Part shown: piece after piece, positions 33,843 through 42,166 of the stretch | How positions within the stretch are numbered: position 1 is the stretch's first letter | How the letters are laid out: each line of letters starts with the position of its first letter | Assembly (NCBI RefSeq): GCF_000826145.2 | Contig: NZ_LN651336.1 | Coordinates: 291,501 to 355,500 of the forward strand | DNA from: Sporosarcina koreensis | GTDB lineage: Bacteria; Bacillota; Bacilli; Bacillales_A; Planococcaceae | DNA length: 64,000 bases | Direction: 5' to 3' | Translations under genes and position numbers: made by a program | The notes under the pieces: generated by a model | Databases searched by the model: none | The model's input: the letters and a program-made list of their open reading frames with translations, nothing else | What the model was told of the DNA's origin: nothing

Positions 33843-35201
33843 GTGAACAAGATATCGACGAAGCTGGCAGCCGCATTCATCGTCTCCTTTCTGGTCATGG
33901 ACACGGCGCTGATGCTGTATTTGCACCATATGATCACGGATGCCCGGGTCGAGGAAGAGCTCGATCGGCTGCTCGAGGCCGGCGGCAATCACCGGGATGT
34001 ACTGGAAGACAACTTCAGCGACCGGACGCTCGCACACATCTTCCTCATGGAGCGCGGGGACAGACGCAGCGTCGCCGTCCTGGACAGTGACGGCCGGCCG
34101 ATCGGGTTTTCATCCGGAAGCGAAGAGCGGTTTTCGCCGTATCTTCCGGACGTCCGCGATATGGCCGGGGCCGATGACAGGATCCTGTCCCGTGACTGGA
34201 AGTCCTCGCCGTATCTCGTCGGCGTCCATCCGTTCCGCGCCGGGGCGGACAGCGGCACGCTTGTCATGCTGCAGAGTACGGCGCCGATCCGCCAGCTCGT
34301 CAGCCAGCTGAATGTGCATTTCCTGCTGGCGGGCGGCGGCAGTCTCGTGATCCTCGTGTTCGTCTATTGGCTGCTGTCGAAGTGGCTGACGCGCCCGCTC
34401 ATCCGCATGAAGGAAGCGGCGGAGCAGATGAGCGACGGGTCGTATGACGTCGATCTGCCGGTGATGCAGGAGGACGAACTCGGCGAACTCGCTGCCGCCA
34501 TCCGGAAGCTGTCCGGCGATCTCCGGCGGGTCAAGCGGGAGCGGAACGAATTCCTCGCCTCCGTGTCCCACGAAATGGGGACGCCGCTCACCTATTTGAA
34601 AGGATATACCCGCGTCGCGCAGCGGCCGGATCTTCCGGAGGACGAGCGGACCCGGTATTTATCCATCATCGAAGAAGAGGCGGCCCGGCTCGAGTCGCTC
34701 GTCAAGGATCTGATGGCACTTGCGCGGATGGATGAAATGACGTTCAGTGTTGAGAAAACGGACTTTGAGGCGGAGGAATTTATCCACACCGTGCTGCAGC
34801 TGGTGAAGCCGGCGTATGATGCGAAAGGCATTGCGCTGCACCTTATCCTGTCCGGAGATTTCACGGTGCAAGCGGACCGGATGCGGCTGGAGCAGATCGT
34901 GCTCAATCTGCTGGACAACGCCCTTCATTATTCGGAAAGCGGCACAGCGGTGACGGTGCGGATGGCCCGGGAGCAGAAGCAGACCGTCCTGCAGATCGAG
35001 GACGAAGGACGCGGCATCCCGGTGGACGAACAGCCGTATGTGTTCGACAAATTGTACCGGGTGGAAAAATCACGGTCCCGAGCGTTCGGCGGTGCGGGGC
35101 TCGGTCTCGCCATCGTGAAAGAGCTGACGGAGGCGCACGGCGGGACGATCCGGCTGGATAGCGAACCCGGGCGCGGCAGCATCTTCACGATCCGCTTATG
35201 A
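33843..35201 (+). CDS. Two-component sensor histidine kinase
   Basis: 452 residues, GTG start 33843. TM1 9-28, extracytoplasmic sensor about 29-158, TM2 160-178, HAMP 180-232, HisKA with H243 in VSHEMGTPLTYLKGY, and HATPase: N-box LNLLDNALHYSES, G-boxes DEGRGIPVDEQ and GGAGLGLAIVKEL. The H-box has Met-Gly instead of the common Leu-Arg. The cognate regulator follows after 15 bases. Signal unknown; the divergent metal-type lipoprotein suggests an envelope or metal cue. Confidence 0.95.
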   Translation: MNKISTKLAAAFIVSFLVMDTALMLYLHHMITDARVEEELDRLLEAGGNHRDVLEDNFSDRTLAHIFLMERGDRRSVAVLDSDGRPIGFSSGSEERFSPYLPDVRDMAGADDRILSRDWKSSPYLVGVHPFRAGADSGTLVMLQSTAPIRQLVSQLNVHFLLAGGGSLVILVFVYWLLSKWLTRPLIRMKEAAEQMSDGSYDVDLPVMQEDELGELAAAIRKLSGDLRRVKRERNEFLASVSHEMGTPLTYLKGYTRVAQRPDLPEDERTRYLSIIEEEAARLESLVKDLMALARMDEMTFSVEKTDFEAEEFIHTVLQLVKPAYDAKGIALHLILSGDFTVQADRMRLEQIVLNLLDNALHYSESGTAVTVRMAREQKQTVLQIEDEGRGIPVDEQPYVFDKLYRVEKSRSRAFGGAGLGLAIVKELTEAHGGTIRLDSEPGRGSIFTIRL

Positions 35202-35216
35202 GGAAGGAGTTTGGCG

Positions 35217-35891
35217 ATGCAGACAATTTTACTGGTGGATGACGAACAGCGGATGCTTGACCTGCTGGAGCTGTTTTTGCTGCCGGCGGGCTACCGGTGC
35301 CTCAAGGCGGACAATGGGGACGACGCACTCCGGCTGTTGGCGGCGGAGACGGTCGATCTCGTCCTGCTCGACGTCATGATGCCCGGGATGGACGGCTGGG
35401 AGGTATGCCGGCGCATCCGGCAGCAGTCCGCCGTGCCCGTCATCATGCTGACGGCGCGCGACAGCATGCCCGATGTCGTGAAAGGGCTTGACGAAGGCGC
35501 GGACGATTACATGACGAAGCCGTTCGATGAGCGGGAACTTTTGGCACGGGTCCGGGCGGCGCTGCGGCGGGTGCCGGTCGGATCGGAGACAGAGGTGCTC
35601 CGTGCCGGGGAAGTCGTGTTGGATTTGGAGTCCTATTCCCTGCGATTCCGGGAATTTGTTGTGCAGCTGACAATGAAGGAATTTTTAATTGTGGAAGCGA
35701 TGATGCGCCGGCCGAACCGGACGTTCACGCGGGAGGACCTGCTGCAGGTGGCGTGGGAGCACGATACCTACACGGAAGGCCGGACCGTCGATTCCCACAT
35801 CCGCAACTTGCGGGACAAACTGCGGCGGGCGGATTTCCCGGTGGAGTCGATTTTGCAGACGGTGTGGGGCATCGGGTACAGGTGGAAATGA
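35217..35891 (+). CDS. OmpR/PhoB family response regulator
   Basis: 224 residues from ATG 35217, with AGGAAGGAG 7 bases upstream. Receiver with DDE at 8-10, phospho-acceptor D52 in VLLDVMMPGMDGWEV, and MTKPFDE; winged-helix DNA-binding domain ending TVDSHIRNLRDKL..TVWGIGYRWK. Partner of the kinase just upstream and overlapping the next gene (ATGA), so all three form one operon. Confidence 0.95.
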   Translation: MQTILLVDDEQRMLDLLELFLLPAGYRCLKADNGDDALRLLAAETVDLVLLDVMMPGMDGWEVCRRIRQQSAVPVIMLTARDSMPDVVKGLDEGADDYMTKPFDERELLARVRAALRRVPVGSETEVLRAGEVVLDLESYSLRFREFVVQLTMKEFLIVEAMMRRPNRTFTREDLLQVAWEHDTYTEGRTVDSHIRNLRDKLRRADFPVESILQTVWGIGYRWK

Positions 35892-36820
35892 GGGATATTG
35901 TGAGAAACTCGTGGATAGCAGGGGCGGCGGTCAGCACGGTGCTGCTGCTCGGCGCCTGCTCTGGAAAAGATGAGGCTTCGTTCGCATATGAGCCTGTGAA
36001 AAACACCGAAGTCAGCCATATCCATGGCATGGGGTACATCAACGGCGACGACGATCTGGTCATCGCCTCGCACGCCGGCCTGTATGCCTACGGTGCGGAC
36101 GGCTGGACCGAAACCAACCAGATGAAGAACGACTACATGGGCTTCCAGGCGGTGGACGACGGCTTTTTCGCAAGCGGACACCCTGCAGTCAATTCCGACA
36201 TGAAGAATCCGTTCGGTCTCATGAAGAGCACGGACAAAGGGGCGACATTCGATCAGCTCGCCTTCTACGGCGAGATTGACTTTCATTATCTCGGCGCCGG
36301 CTACGGTTCGAATGCGGTGTATGTGTACAATGAAACACCGGTCCCCGGTCTCCCCGGCGGTCTGAATTACACGCTGGATGAAGGCGAAACGTGGTCCGCG
36401 GCTGCCATGGAAGGATTCGAGGCATCGACCCTGTCAAATGTGGCGGTGCATCCGACACGGCCGGAAACAGTCGCACTCGGCAGCCAGGAAGGTCTCTTTA
36501 TCTCGGAAGATGCCGGTGATACCTTCACACGGCTCGGCGACATGGACGGCGTAACGTATGTCGTGCTGACGGAAGACGGCGGCTTCTTCGCTGCGATGGA
36601 CAGCGACGAGCGGCCGTCCCTCTGGAAATTTGAGAACGGAGGCGGGACTGTCACCGGAGTGCCGCTGGGTCCGGAAATCCGGACGCCGATCCAATTCATC
36701 GCCGTTTCTCCGGAAAGCACGGAAACGCTTGACGTCGCGACGTTCGACAATTCAATTTACCGGTTGAAGGGTGCGGCGTGGGAACCGATCGCCGAAGACG
36801 GGACCCTGCTGGAAAGCTGA
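35888..36820 (+). CDS. F510_1955-type BNR/beta-propeller lipoprotein
   Basis: 310 residues from ATG 35888, overlapping the regulator stop (ATGA); GTG 35900 with GAGGG before it is an alternative. Lipobox LLLGAC, then repeated Asp-box-like units such as STDKGATFDQL, LDEGETWSA and SEDAGDTFTRL, spaced about 50-70 residues, which mark a sialidase-type beta-propeller. No glycosidase active site was identified despite the family name glycosylhydrolase. The HGMGY segment near 45 is conserved in this family. Likely a surface sensor or binding partner of the two-component system. Confidence 0.82.
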   Translation: MRDIVRNSWIAGAAVSTVLLLGACSGKDEASFAYEPVKNTEVSHIHGMGYINGDDDLVIASHAGLYAYGADGWTETNQMKNDYMGFQAVDDGFFASGHPAVNSDMKNPFGLMKSTDKGATFDQLAFYGEIDFHYLGAGYGSNAVYVYNETPVPGLPGGLNYTLDEGETWSAAAMEGFEASTLSNVAVHPTRPETVALGSQEGLFISEDAGDTFTRLGDMDGVTYVVLTEDGGFFAAMDSDERPSLWKFENGGGTVTGVPLGPEIRTPIQFIAVSPESTETLDVATFDNSIYRLKGAAWEPIAEDGTLLES

Positions 36821-36840
36821 CGTGAATTTAAATAATGAAA

Positions 36841-36872
36841 TCCCGGCGCTCTGTTGTGCGCCGGGACTTTTT
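36841..36872 (+). terminator. Terminator of the kinase-regulator-lipoprotein operon
   Basis: TCCCGGCGC, loop TCTGTTGT, GCGCCGGGA then CTTTTTT. Confidence 0.9.
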
Positions 36873-36916
36873 TATTGCGACTCGGGGCAGGTTTGGCGCG
36901 TGAGTCGCAGTTGGAA

Positions 36917-37698
36917 CGCGTTTATTTGCACGAAGACCTTGTTTTCTTCTCGCTTCGTGCAGTTAGGACGGCTCTATTTGCACGAAGGCCCCCGGTTCAC
37001 CGTCCCAGATGCAATAAGACCGGCTCTATTTGCACGAAGCCCCCCGGTTCACCGCCCGAGATGCAATAAGACCGGCTCTATTTGCACGAAGCCCCCCGGT
37101 TCACCGCCCGAGATGCAATAAGACCGGCTCTATTTGCACGAAGCCCCCCGGTTCACCGCCCGAGATGCAATAAGACCGGCTCTATTTGCACGAAGCCCCC
37201 CGGTTCACCGCCCGAGATGCAATAAGACCGGCTCTATTTGCACGAAGCCCCCCGGTTCACCGCCCGAGATGCAATAAGACCGGCTCTATTTGCACGAAGC
37301 CCCCCGGTTCACCGCCCGAGATGCAATAAGACCGGCTCTATTTGCACGAAGCCCCCCGGTTCACCGCCCGAGATGCAATAAGACCGGCTCTATTTGCACG
37401 AAGCCCCCCGGTTCACCGCCCGAGATGCAATAAGACCGGCTCTATTTGCACGAAGCCCCCCGGTTCACCGCCCGAGATGCAATAAGACCGGCTCTATTTG
37501 CACGAAGCCCCCCGGTTCACCGCCCGAGATGCAATAAGACCGGCTCTATTTGCACGAAGCCCCCCGGTTCACCGCCCGAGATGCAATAAGACCGGCTCTA
37601 TTTGCACGAAGCCCCCCGGTTCACCGCCCGAGATGCAATAAGACCGGCTCTATTTGCACGAAGGCCCCCCCGGTTCCCCGCCCGAGATGCAGTTAAGA
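36917..37698. repeat. Tandem array of a 52-bp unit, 14 copies plus degenerate edges
   Basis: Units begin CGGCTCTATTTGCACGAAGC, continue through CCCCCCGGTTCACCGCCCGA and end GATGCAATAAGAC, starting at 36969 and every 52 bases to 37645. Copies 2-13 look identical; the first and last differ at a few bases, and 36917-36968 is a diverged copy with an inverted GCACGAAG/CTTCGTGC pair. The unit is not a multiple of three and there are no unique spacers, so it is neither a coding repeat nor CRISPR. Near-perfect identity implies recent expansion. The 900-base gap holds no gene. Confidence 0.95.
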
Positions 37699-37798
37699 CT
37701 GTTTCATCAGCACGAAACCCAGATCCCTTTCCGCATCACGACATTCGCCCATTCAGAAACAGCATCCCGATCGCGCAGGATGCTGTTTTGTGTCTTTC

Positions 37799-38002
37799 TT
37801 ATAAGGTGCCTTTGAATTTCTCTGGGTTGCTGACGTAGGATTCGAGGATAAAGCCGCAGTCGGTGCAGAGCAGGAACTCGACGGCCGAGCCGAACCGGAT
37901 TTTGCTGACGGGTGTCATGACGGCGTAGCCGTTCTGTTTGCCGCGGCCGAGTTCACGGCTGCCGCATTTCGGGCATTGGTCGGGTGTGTGGGCGGTGTCC
38001 AT
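37799..38002 (-). CDS. Zinc-ribbon protein, 67 aa
   Basis: ATG 38002 behind AAAGGAGGTCGACCA. Two CxxC pairs, CPKCGS at 10-15 and CTDCGF at 45-50, form a zinc ribbon around a beta-rich middle (KIRFGSAVEFLL). Probably a nucleic-acid or protein adaptor. Follows the gene at 38020 by 17 bases on the same strand, so co-transcribed. Precise role unknown. Confidence 0.8.
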   Translation of the reverse strand: MDTAHTPDQCPKCGSRELGRGKQNGYAVMTPVSKIRFGSAVEFLLCTDCGFILESYVSNPEKFKGTL

Positions 38003-38019
38003 TGGTCGACCTCCTTTTG

Positions 38020-38517
38020 TCAGAATGCAGCGGCGGATGAGGCGGCGGACTGGTCGGCTTTGACGCAGTCGATCGCGACGACGAGGGCGATGATGAACGT
38101 TTCCATCGATTCGTCGAAGACTTGGACGGAATACGTATCGCCCCAGTCGAACCATTTCTTGTCGACCGTGCCGGCCACTTTGCCGTCTTTCAGCACGTCG
38201 AAATTCATCTCCCACCAGGTGCCGAGCACTTCGATGCCGGCTGCGTCGATCGTGTAGCGCGGTTTGAAGAACGTGAACTCTTTCCGAATGGTGACCGTCT
38301 CCCGCCCTTCCGTCTCCACCGTGAACACCGGCAGGAAACTGAACGGTTTTTTTGTGATCACCGAAATTTCGTGACCCGCCATGTCCTGGATCGTATACGT
38401 CTTCGGAATCCGGAGAAAACTTCCTTCCACTTCGTAGACATCGCTGCCTTCCAGATCTTTCACCGTGAACTGGCCGTTCAGCCGCATCAGTTTCTGCCGG
38501 ATGATGAATTCCTTCAT
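38020..38517 (-). CDS. LURP-one-related (tubby-like) family protein
   Basis: 165 residues from ATG 38517 with GGGGGAGCCAGT. Begins EFIIRQKLMRLNGQFTVKDL, then GSFLRIPKTYTIQDMAGHEI and repeated beta-strand pairs, the LOR/YxjI fold related to phospholipid scramblase and tubby domains. No catalytic residues; likely a membrane-associated binding protein. The C-terminus is hydrophobic (IIALVVAIDCV). Family function in bacteria is unknown. Confidence 0.85.
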   Translation of the reverse strand: MKEFIIRQKLMRLNGQFTVKDLEGSDVYEVEGSFLRIPKTYTIQDMAGHEISVITKKPFSFLPVFTVETEGRETVTIRKEFTFFKPRYTIDAAGIEVLGTWWEMNFDVLKDGKVAGTVDKKWFDWGDTYSVQVFDESMETFIIALVVAIDCVKADQSAASSAAAF

Positions 38518-38589
38518 ACTGGCTCCCCCGCTTTCCGTTTCGTTCTTATCCATTCTACGGAAGCTGCAGCTGTAAAGTTTCAGTCCGTT

Positions 38590-39681
38590 CTACTTATATA
38601 CAACTTCAAACCGCTCGCAGACGACAGGGATATCCTCTTGGAACTCCATCCCTTCGGCAATGAACTCCCGTGTGAAGAAGTCTTCGTGGACATCCCGCCA
38701 GTACCCGAGGGACCGGTCGCCTTCCCCCTCGAGATAGGCATGCTCCGCGGGCACTTCATTGAACGGAAGGACATCGACCGCAACGCATCGGATGACGGCG
38801 ACAGCCGAACCGCTTCCGTCAAGGACGATGTCGTACTGGCCGACTTTCGGGAGCGGCTCATCCCCGAGTTCATACATCTTATAGTTGGAGGCGGTCGCCG
38901 TCTTGGTTCCGTCAGCGACCAGCGCCGCGAGCGTATCGGCCATCTCTTCAGAGTCGCCGAATCCCCAGGCCGCGGCGGATTCCGGTGCCTCAGGGTGCAA
39001 CTCGCGGAATTCGTTCCAGAGCTGCTCAGGTGTTTTCATTGTCATGTCACTACTCCCTTTCCTGTTGAACAGGTGCGTCTGTATTCCCTCTATGACCGTC
39101 CTGTAATACTCTTCGGTATGCGGAACGAAATCCGCGCGCGTGATCGTCTTCCGGAAGGGATGCTGCCGCCCCTCGGGACCTCTTGTGACGCCGGCAGTGT
39201 CGATGGCATCCCGGCAGCCGCTCCATAGGTCGGCAAAATCGTCCAGATCCACCCGGCTGATGCCGGCGACTTCTTCAGGCTGCAGTTCAAACTCTGCGGG
39301 TTCACGGTCCGTCACATACAGGAAGACGTGGGCGAATTCGTTGTCGTCGATCAGTTCCGTGCGGATGCAGTCGCGGATGACGCCTAGCGGATGAAGTTCA
39401 TCGAATGAAACCGGCACGCCGAGCTCTTCCTCGATTTCCCGCACGCCGTCATGGACGGTTTCGGTTGCAAGCAGATGACCTGCGGCAGTGATGTCGAACA
39501 GGCCCGGGTAATCTTCCTTATCCGGGCTGCGCTGCTGCAGATAGACGGAACCGCCATCCGGGGACACGAACCAGCACTGGAATGTTTCGTGCCACAGTCC
39601 GTCGCGGTGGATGTCATCGCGCAACGCGGTGCCGACCGGCTGCCGCTGTTCATCGAAAATCGTTAGCCGTTCGGCTGTCAT
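38590..39681 (-). CDS. NUDIX hydrolase fused to an ASCH domain protein
   Basis: 363 residues from ATG 39681, with AGGAGGGAGAGATTGCC. Residues about 1-185 are an isopentenyl-diphosphate-isomerase-like NUDIX (YfcD type): Nudix box GHLLATETVHDGVREIEEEL. Residues about 215-363 form a complete ASCH/YqfB-like domain (LVADGTKTATAS, GDRSLGYWRDVHEDFF). The two are normally separate genes. The junction DNA contains GGAAAGGGAGTAGTGAC followed by ATGACAATG, a working-looking ribosome site inside the frame, so an independent ASCH protein may also be made. Fusion by loss of a stop codon is inferred. Confidence 0.85.
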   Translation of the reverse strand: MTAERLTIFDEQRQPVGTALRDDIHRDGLWHETFQCWFVSPDGGSVYLQQRSPDKEDYPGLFDITAAGHLLATETVHDGVREIEEELGVPVSFDELHPLGVIRDCIRTELIDDNEFAHVFLYVTDREPAEFELQPEEVAGISRVDLDDFADLWSGCRDAIDTAGVTRGPEGRQHPFRKTITRADFVPHTEEYYRTVIEGIQTHLFNRKGSSDMTMKTPEQLWNEFRELHPEAPESAAAWGFGDSEEMADTLAALVADGTKTATASNYKMYELGDEPLPKVGQYDIVLDGSGSAVAVIRCVAVDVLPFNEVPAEHAYLEGEGDRSLGYWRDVHEDFFTREFIAEGMEFQEDIPVVCERFEVVYK

Positions 39682-39817
39682 GGCAATCTCTCCCTCCTGC
39701 GGTTTCCTCCTATTGTAACAGACCGGCCGAAGCGAGTGACTTGATATCCCGTCCTGCGTCCTGAATACTTGATGAAACTGAGTGATTGAACAAGTATCCG
39801 GAAAGGGGCTGGAGCGG

Positions 39818-40057
39818 ATGGGACCGGAGATCACTGTCTATACGTCACGCACTTGCCCGGTCTGCGGGATGGTGAAGCAGTTCCTCGACGATAACGGATT
39901 CACTTACACTGAAGTACCTGTCGACCTGAACCCGCTGGCGATGCTGCGGCTGATCGCCAGGCGCGGCCGGTTCACTGTGCCGCAGACAGAGGTGAACGGC
40001 GTCTGGATCGGCGGATTCGACCCTGTGCGGATGCTGAAAGTGATGAATACGGACTGA
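39818..40057 (+). CDS. Glutaredoxin family protein
   Basis: 79 residues from ATG 39818 behind AAAGGGG. Thioredoxin fold with CPVC at about 13-16 as the redox pair, cis-Pro motif TVPQTEVNG (TVP) and GGFD near the end, all standard for glutaredoxin/NrdH-like proteins. Reduces disulfides in the cytoplasm, probably via bacillithiol or thioredoxin reductase. Monocistronic with a strong shared terminator. Confidence 0.92.
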   Translation: MGPEITVYTSRTCPVCGMVKQFLDDNGFTYTEVPVDLNPLAMLRLIARRGRFTVPQTEVNGVWIGGFDPVRMLKVMNTD

Positions 40058-40059
40058 CG

Positions 40060-40101
40060 AAAAAAGCAATTCTCCGCATTCACCGGGAGAATTGCTTTTT
40101 C
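40060..40101. terminator. Bidirectional terminator between convergent genes
   Basis: AAAAAAGCAATTCTCC and GGGAGAATTGCTTTTT form a 12-14 bp stem; A and T runs on both sides serve the glutaredoxin gene and the DUF4256 gene. Confidence 0.92.
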
Positions 40102-40104
40102 GGT

Positions 40105-40647
40105 TCAGATCAGGACACGGCCGCGGAATCCCCGTGCGCCGTAATACGAATCCGCCCCATTATGATACGTGAAGACATGGTCGTAGCGTCTGTCGCAGAA
40201 CAGCGCCCCGCCCTTCTTGCGGATCGCTTCCGGTGTCAGGATCCAGCTGGATGTTTTCCGGTCCAGCGGCTCGATTTCCTGAAGCGCTCTGTACTGCGCT
40301 TCGTCCAGGATTTCGATGCCGAGCTCGGCCGCCAGTTCGGCAGCACTCGTCTCGGGCTTGTTCTTCTTCCGTGCCGCCAGTGCCGCCCCGTCGTAGCAGA
40401 TACTTCTGCGGCCAGCCGGACTTTCCGGTGAACAGTCACACACGATATAGGCGTCTTCCGCGCTGTCATAGCCGATAACGTCCGGCTCCCCGCCTGTCCG
40501 CTCCATGCCGGAGAGGACTTCCAGTTTCTCCGGATCGGCTTCGAGCCTTCTTTGGATTTCCACCCAGCGGATGCCAGGATGACGGTGTTCGTTCTCTTCG
40601 AACCGTTTCTGCAGAAGCGTGAGGAGTCCGTTCTCCTGTTCAGTCAT
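40105..40647 (-). CDS. DUF4256 family protein
   Basis: 180 residues, cytoplasmic alpha/beta protein. Family marks: RFEENEHRHPGIRWVEIQRR near the N-terminus, MERTGGEPDVIGYD, DCSPESPAGRRS.CYD, and the C-terminal CDRRYDHVFTYHNGADSYYG. Single gene with its own terminator. Biochemical function is not known; a conserved Cys/Asp/Arg-rich centre hints at an enzyme. Confidence 0.88.
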   Translation of the reverse strand: MTEQENGLLTLLQKRFEENEHRHPGIRWVEIQRRLEADPEKLEVLSGMERTGGEPDVIGYDSAEDAYIVCDCSPESPAGRRSICYDGAALAARKKNKPETSAAELAAELGIEILDEAQYRALQEIEPLDRKTSSWILTPEAIRKKGGALFCDRRYDHVFTYHNGADSYYGARGFRGRVLI

Positions 40648-40705
40648 CTATACATCCTCCATTCCTGATTCGCATACTTGCGCTTTTTGGCAGTTGCGCT
40701 ATGGA

Positions 40706-40732
40706 GTTAAACGTAGCTCAAGAGCCGGATAA
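40706..40732 (+). promoter_or_regulatory. Possible SigB-type promoter of the B12/STAS operon
   Basis: GTTAAA, 15-base spacer, GGATAA, compared with the general-stress consensus GTTTAA-N12-15-GGGTAT: five of six and four of six matches. It lies 88 bases before the first start codon. Weak, but apt for an operon with a stressosome-type protein. Confidence 0.3.
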
Positions 40733-40819
40733 ACGCAATGGATTTTTATATGCCTGTTCTTGTGGTAAACTAGCCTAAGATAATTGGAAACACGAAATAC
40801 GTACGCAAAGGAGCCTGCC

Positions 40820-41125
40820 ATGTATATCGTCAATTCGACATTCAACGTACCCGCCGGGAAAGCGGAGGAAGTGATCCGGATCTACAGCGGCCGCTCGAAG
40901 CGGGTCGACCGGGCAGCAGGCTTCCTCTCTTTCCAACTGCTGCAGAACCAGAAACGCCCCGGCGAACTCGTCGTCCATATGGAATGGGACACGCGGGAGC
41001 ACTATCTGGCCTGGGCGCGGAGCGATGAATTCAAAGAGATCCACGAACTCGAGAAGAAATACCCGGATCAGGAACTTGCGGGGATCATCCCGAAAGTGGC
41101 GCAATATAAGGTGGTGGCGGACTGA
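40820..41125 (+). CDS. Antibiotic-biosynthesis-monooxygenase (ABM/HmoA-like) protein
   Basis: 101 residues from ATG 40820 with GCAAAGGAGCCTGCC. Ferredoxin-like ABM domain: NSTFNVPAGKAEEVIRIYSG, FLSFQLLQNQ, VHMEWDTREHYLAWARS, the layout of the Bacillus heme-degrading monooxygenases HmoA/HmoB and IsdG. A heme-ligand His is not certain. First gene of a four-gene operon; the next gene starts at its stop codon (TGATG). Confidence 0.8.
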   Translation: MYIVNSTFNVPAGKAEEVIRIYSGRSKRVDRAAGFLSFQLLQNQKRPGELVVHMEWDTREHYLAWARSDEFKEIHELEKKYPDQELAGIIPKVAQYKVVAD

Positions 41126-41481
41126 TGGAGCAGGAGGCAAAAGACCGGGTTGTCGATGAAGTCGTCTGGCAGATCTATGATGCCCACCCGTGGCTGACCG
41201 AAAAATTCGGCGATAACGGACGGATGCGGACTGCTGAGGATAACTACCATCATCTGAACCACCTGGAGACGGCGTTCCAGATGAGCGACAGCAAGTTTTT
41301 CACGGATTATACAAAATGGCTCGATCAGGTGCTGACAAGCCGGAATGTCGGCACGGACCTGATCATCGATAATTTCGAACGGCTGCTCGCCGTCCTGCCC
41401 GGCGAGGTGGATATTGAGAGGCAATCCGCGTACACGGATTATCTGAAGAAGGCACTTGCCATCTTGCAGCCGAATGACTGA
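41125..41481 (+). CDS. Helical protein of the B12/STAS operon, possibly RsbR-N-like
   Basis: 118 residues, ATG overlapping the previous stop. Predicted mostly helical: VVDEVVWQIYDAHPWLTEKF, AEDNYHHLNHLETAFQMSDS, FTDYTKWLDQVLTSRN and LIIDNFERLLAVL. The Y..WL..VL..R and NFERL pattern resembles the non-heme-globin N-terminal sensor modules of RsbR proteins or the helical caps of B12 photoreceptors. Here it is a separate protein beside a B12-binding and a PAS/STAS protein. Assignment is inference from pattern and operon. Confidence 0.65.
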   Translation: MEQEAKDRVVDEVVWQIYDAHPWLTEKFGDNGRMRTAEDNYHHLNHLETAFQMSDSKFFTDYTKWLDQVLTSRNVGTDLIIDNFERLLAVLPGEVDIERQSAYTDYLKKALAILQPND

Positions 41482-41503
41482 AGACCGATTGAGGAGGGAT
41501 CGA

Positions 41504-42166
41504 ATGACCGAATACGCCAAACAGCTGACCGACCTGCTGCTGAGGGGAGATGAGCAGGCGGCCATTTCCTATATAGACGGCGTGCTCGCCGGGAATGACC
41601 GGCTTACGCTGTACGAGGATCTCCTGACACCGGCAATGATCCGTATCGGTGAACTGTGGGAACAGAATGAGATCACCGTGGCGGACGAACACCTGGCGAC
41701 TGCGGTTTGTGACTATGTGATCTCCGATTATGAGTACCGTTCGTCTTCGGACGACGCGCCGGATCGGAAGAAAGTGATGCTGTTCGGAGTCGAAGGTGAA
41801 GAGCACTATATCGGTTTGAAGATGGCGGCGGCCGTGTTCCAGGAATTCGGCTGGCGTGTCCGGTATCTCGGCCCGAATTTGCCGCTCCGCCATGCTGAGA
41901 CCGCTGTCAATGCCTGGCAGCCCGACGTTGTCGCCATGTCCGCGGCATTGTCCTATCGGCTGCCGATCCTGCGGAAATCTGTCCAGGTACTCGCGAATAC
42001 GGACTGCCGGCCGTCCATCGTGATCGGCGGGCGGATGGCGCCGCATGCATCCTTCACAGAGGAAGCGGCGCCCGGCCAGGTGCTCGTCATGCCGAATCTG
42101 CGGGAACTGCACGAATGGCTGGCAGCTGAGGGAAAAGGAGCGAGCGTGAAACATGTCCTATCCTAA
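41504..42166 (+). CDS. Cobalamin-binding protein with CarH/LitR-type W-x9-EH motif
   Basis: 220 residues from ATG 41504 behind GAGGAGGGATCG. Residues 1-80 form the four-helix cap, with W52 and E62-H63 spaced as W-x9-EH (LWEQNEITVADEHLAT), the signature of adenosylcobalamin photoreceptors CarH/LitR. Residues 90-215 are the Rossmann B12 domain with E99-x-H101-x-x-G104 (the DxHxxG motif with Glu for Asp; His is the lower cobalt ligand) and a later GGRMAPH loop. There is no MerR DNA-binding domain, so the output must pass through a partner, most likely the overlapping PAS/STAS protein. Confidence 0.85.
   Translation: MTEYAKQLTDLLLRGDEQAAISYIDGVLAGNDRLTLYEDLLTPAMIRIGELWEQNEITVADEHLATAVCDYVISDYEYRSSSDDAPDRKKVMLFGVEGEEHYIGLKMAAAVFQEFGWRVRYLGPNLPLRHAETAVNAWQPDVVAMSAALSYRLPILRKSVQVLANTDCRPSIVIGGRMAPHASFTEEAAPGQVLVMPNLRELHEWLAAEGKGASVKHVLS

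Noticed and set aside
36854-37121. Short open frames running through the 52-bp array
   Set aside because: They exist only because of the repeat, lack ribosome sites, and the unit length shifts frame each copy.
36917-37698. Possible CRISPR array
   Set aside because: Units are identical end to end with no unique spacers, the period is 52 bases of repeat only, and no cas gene is near.
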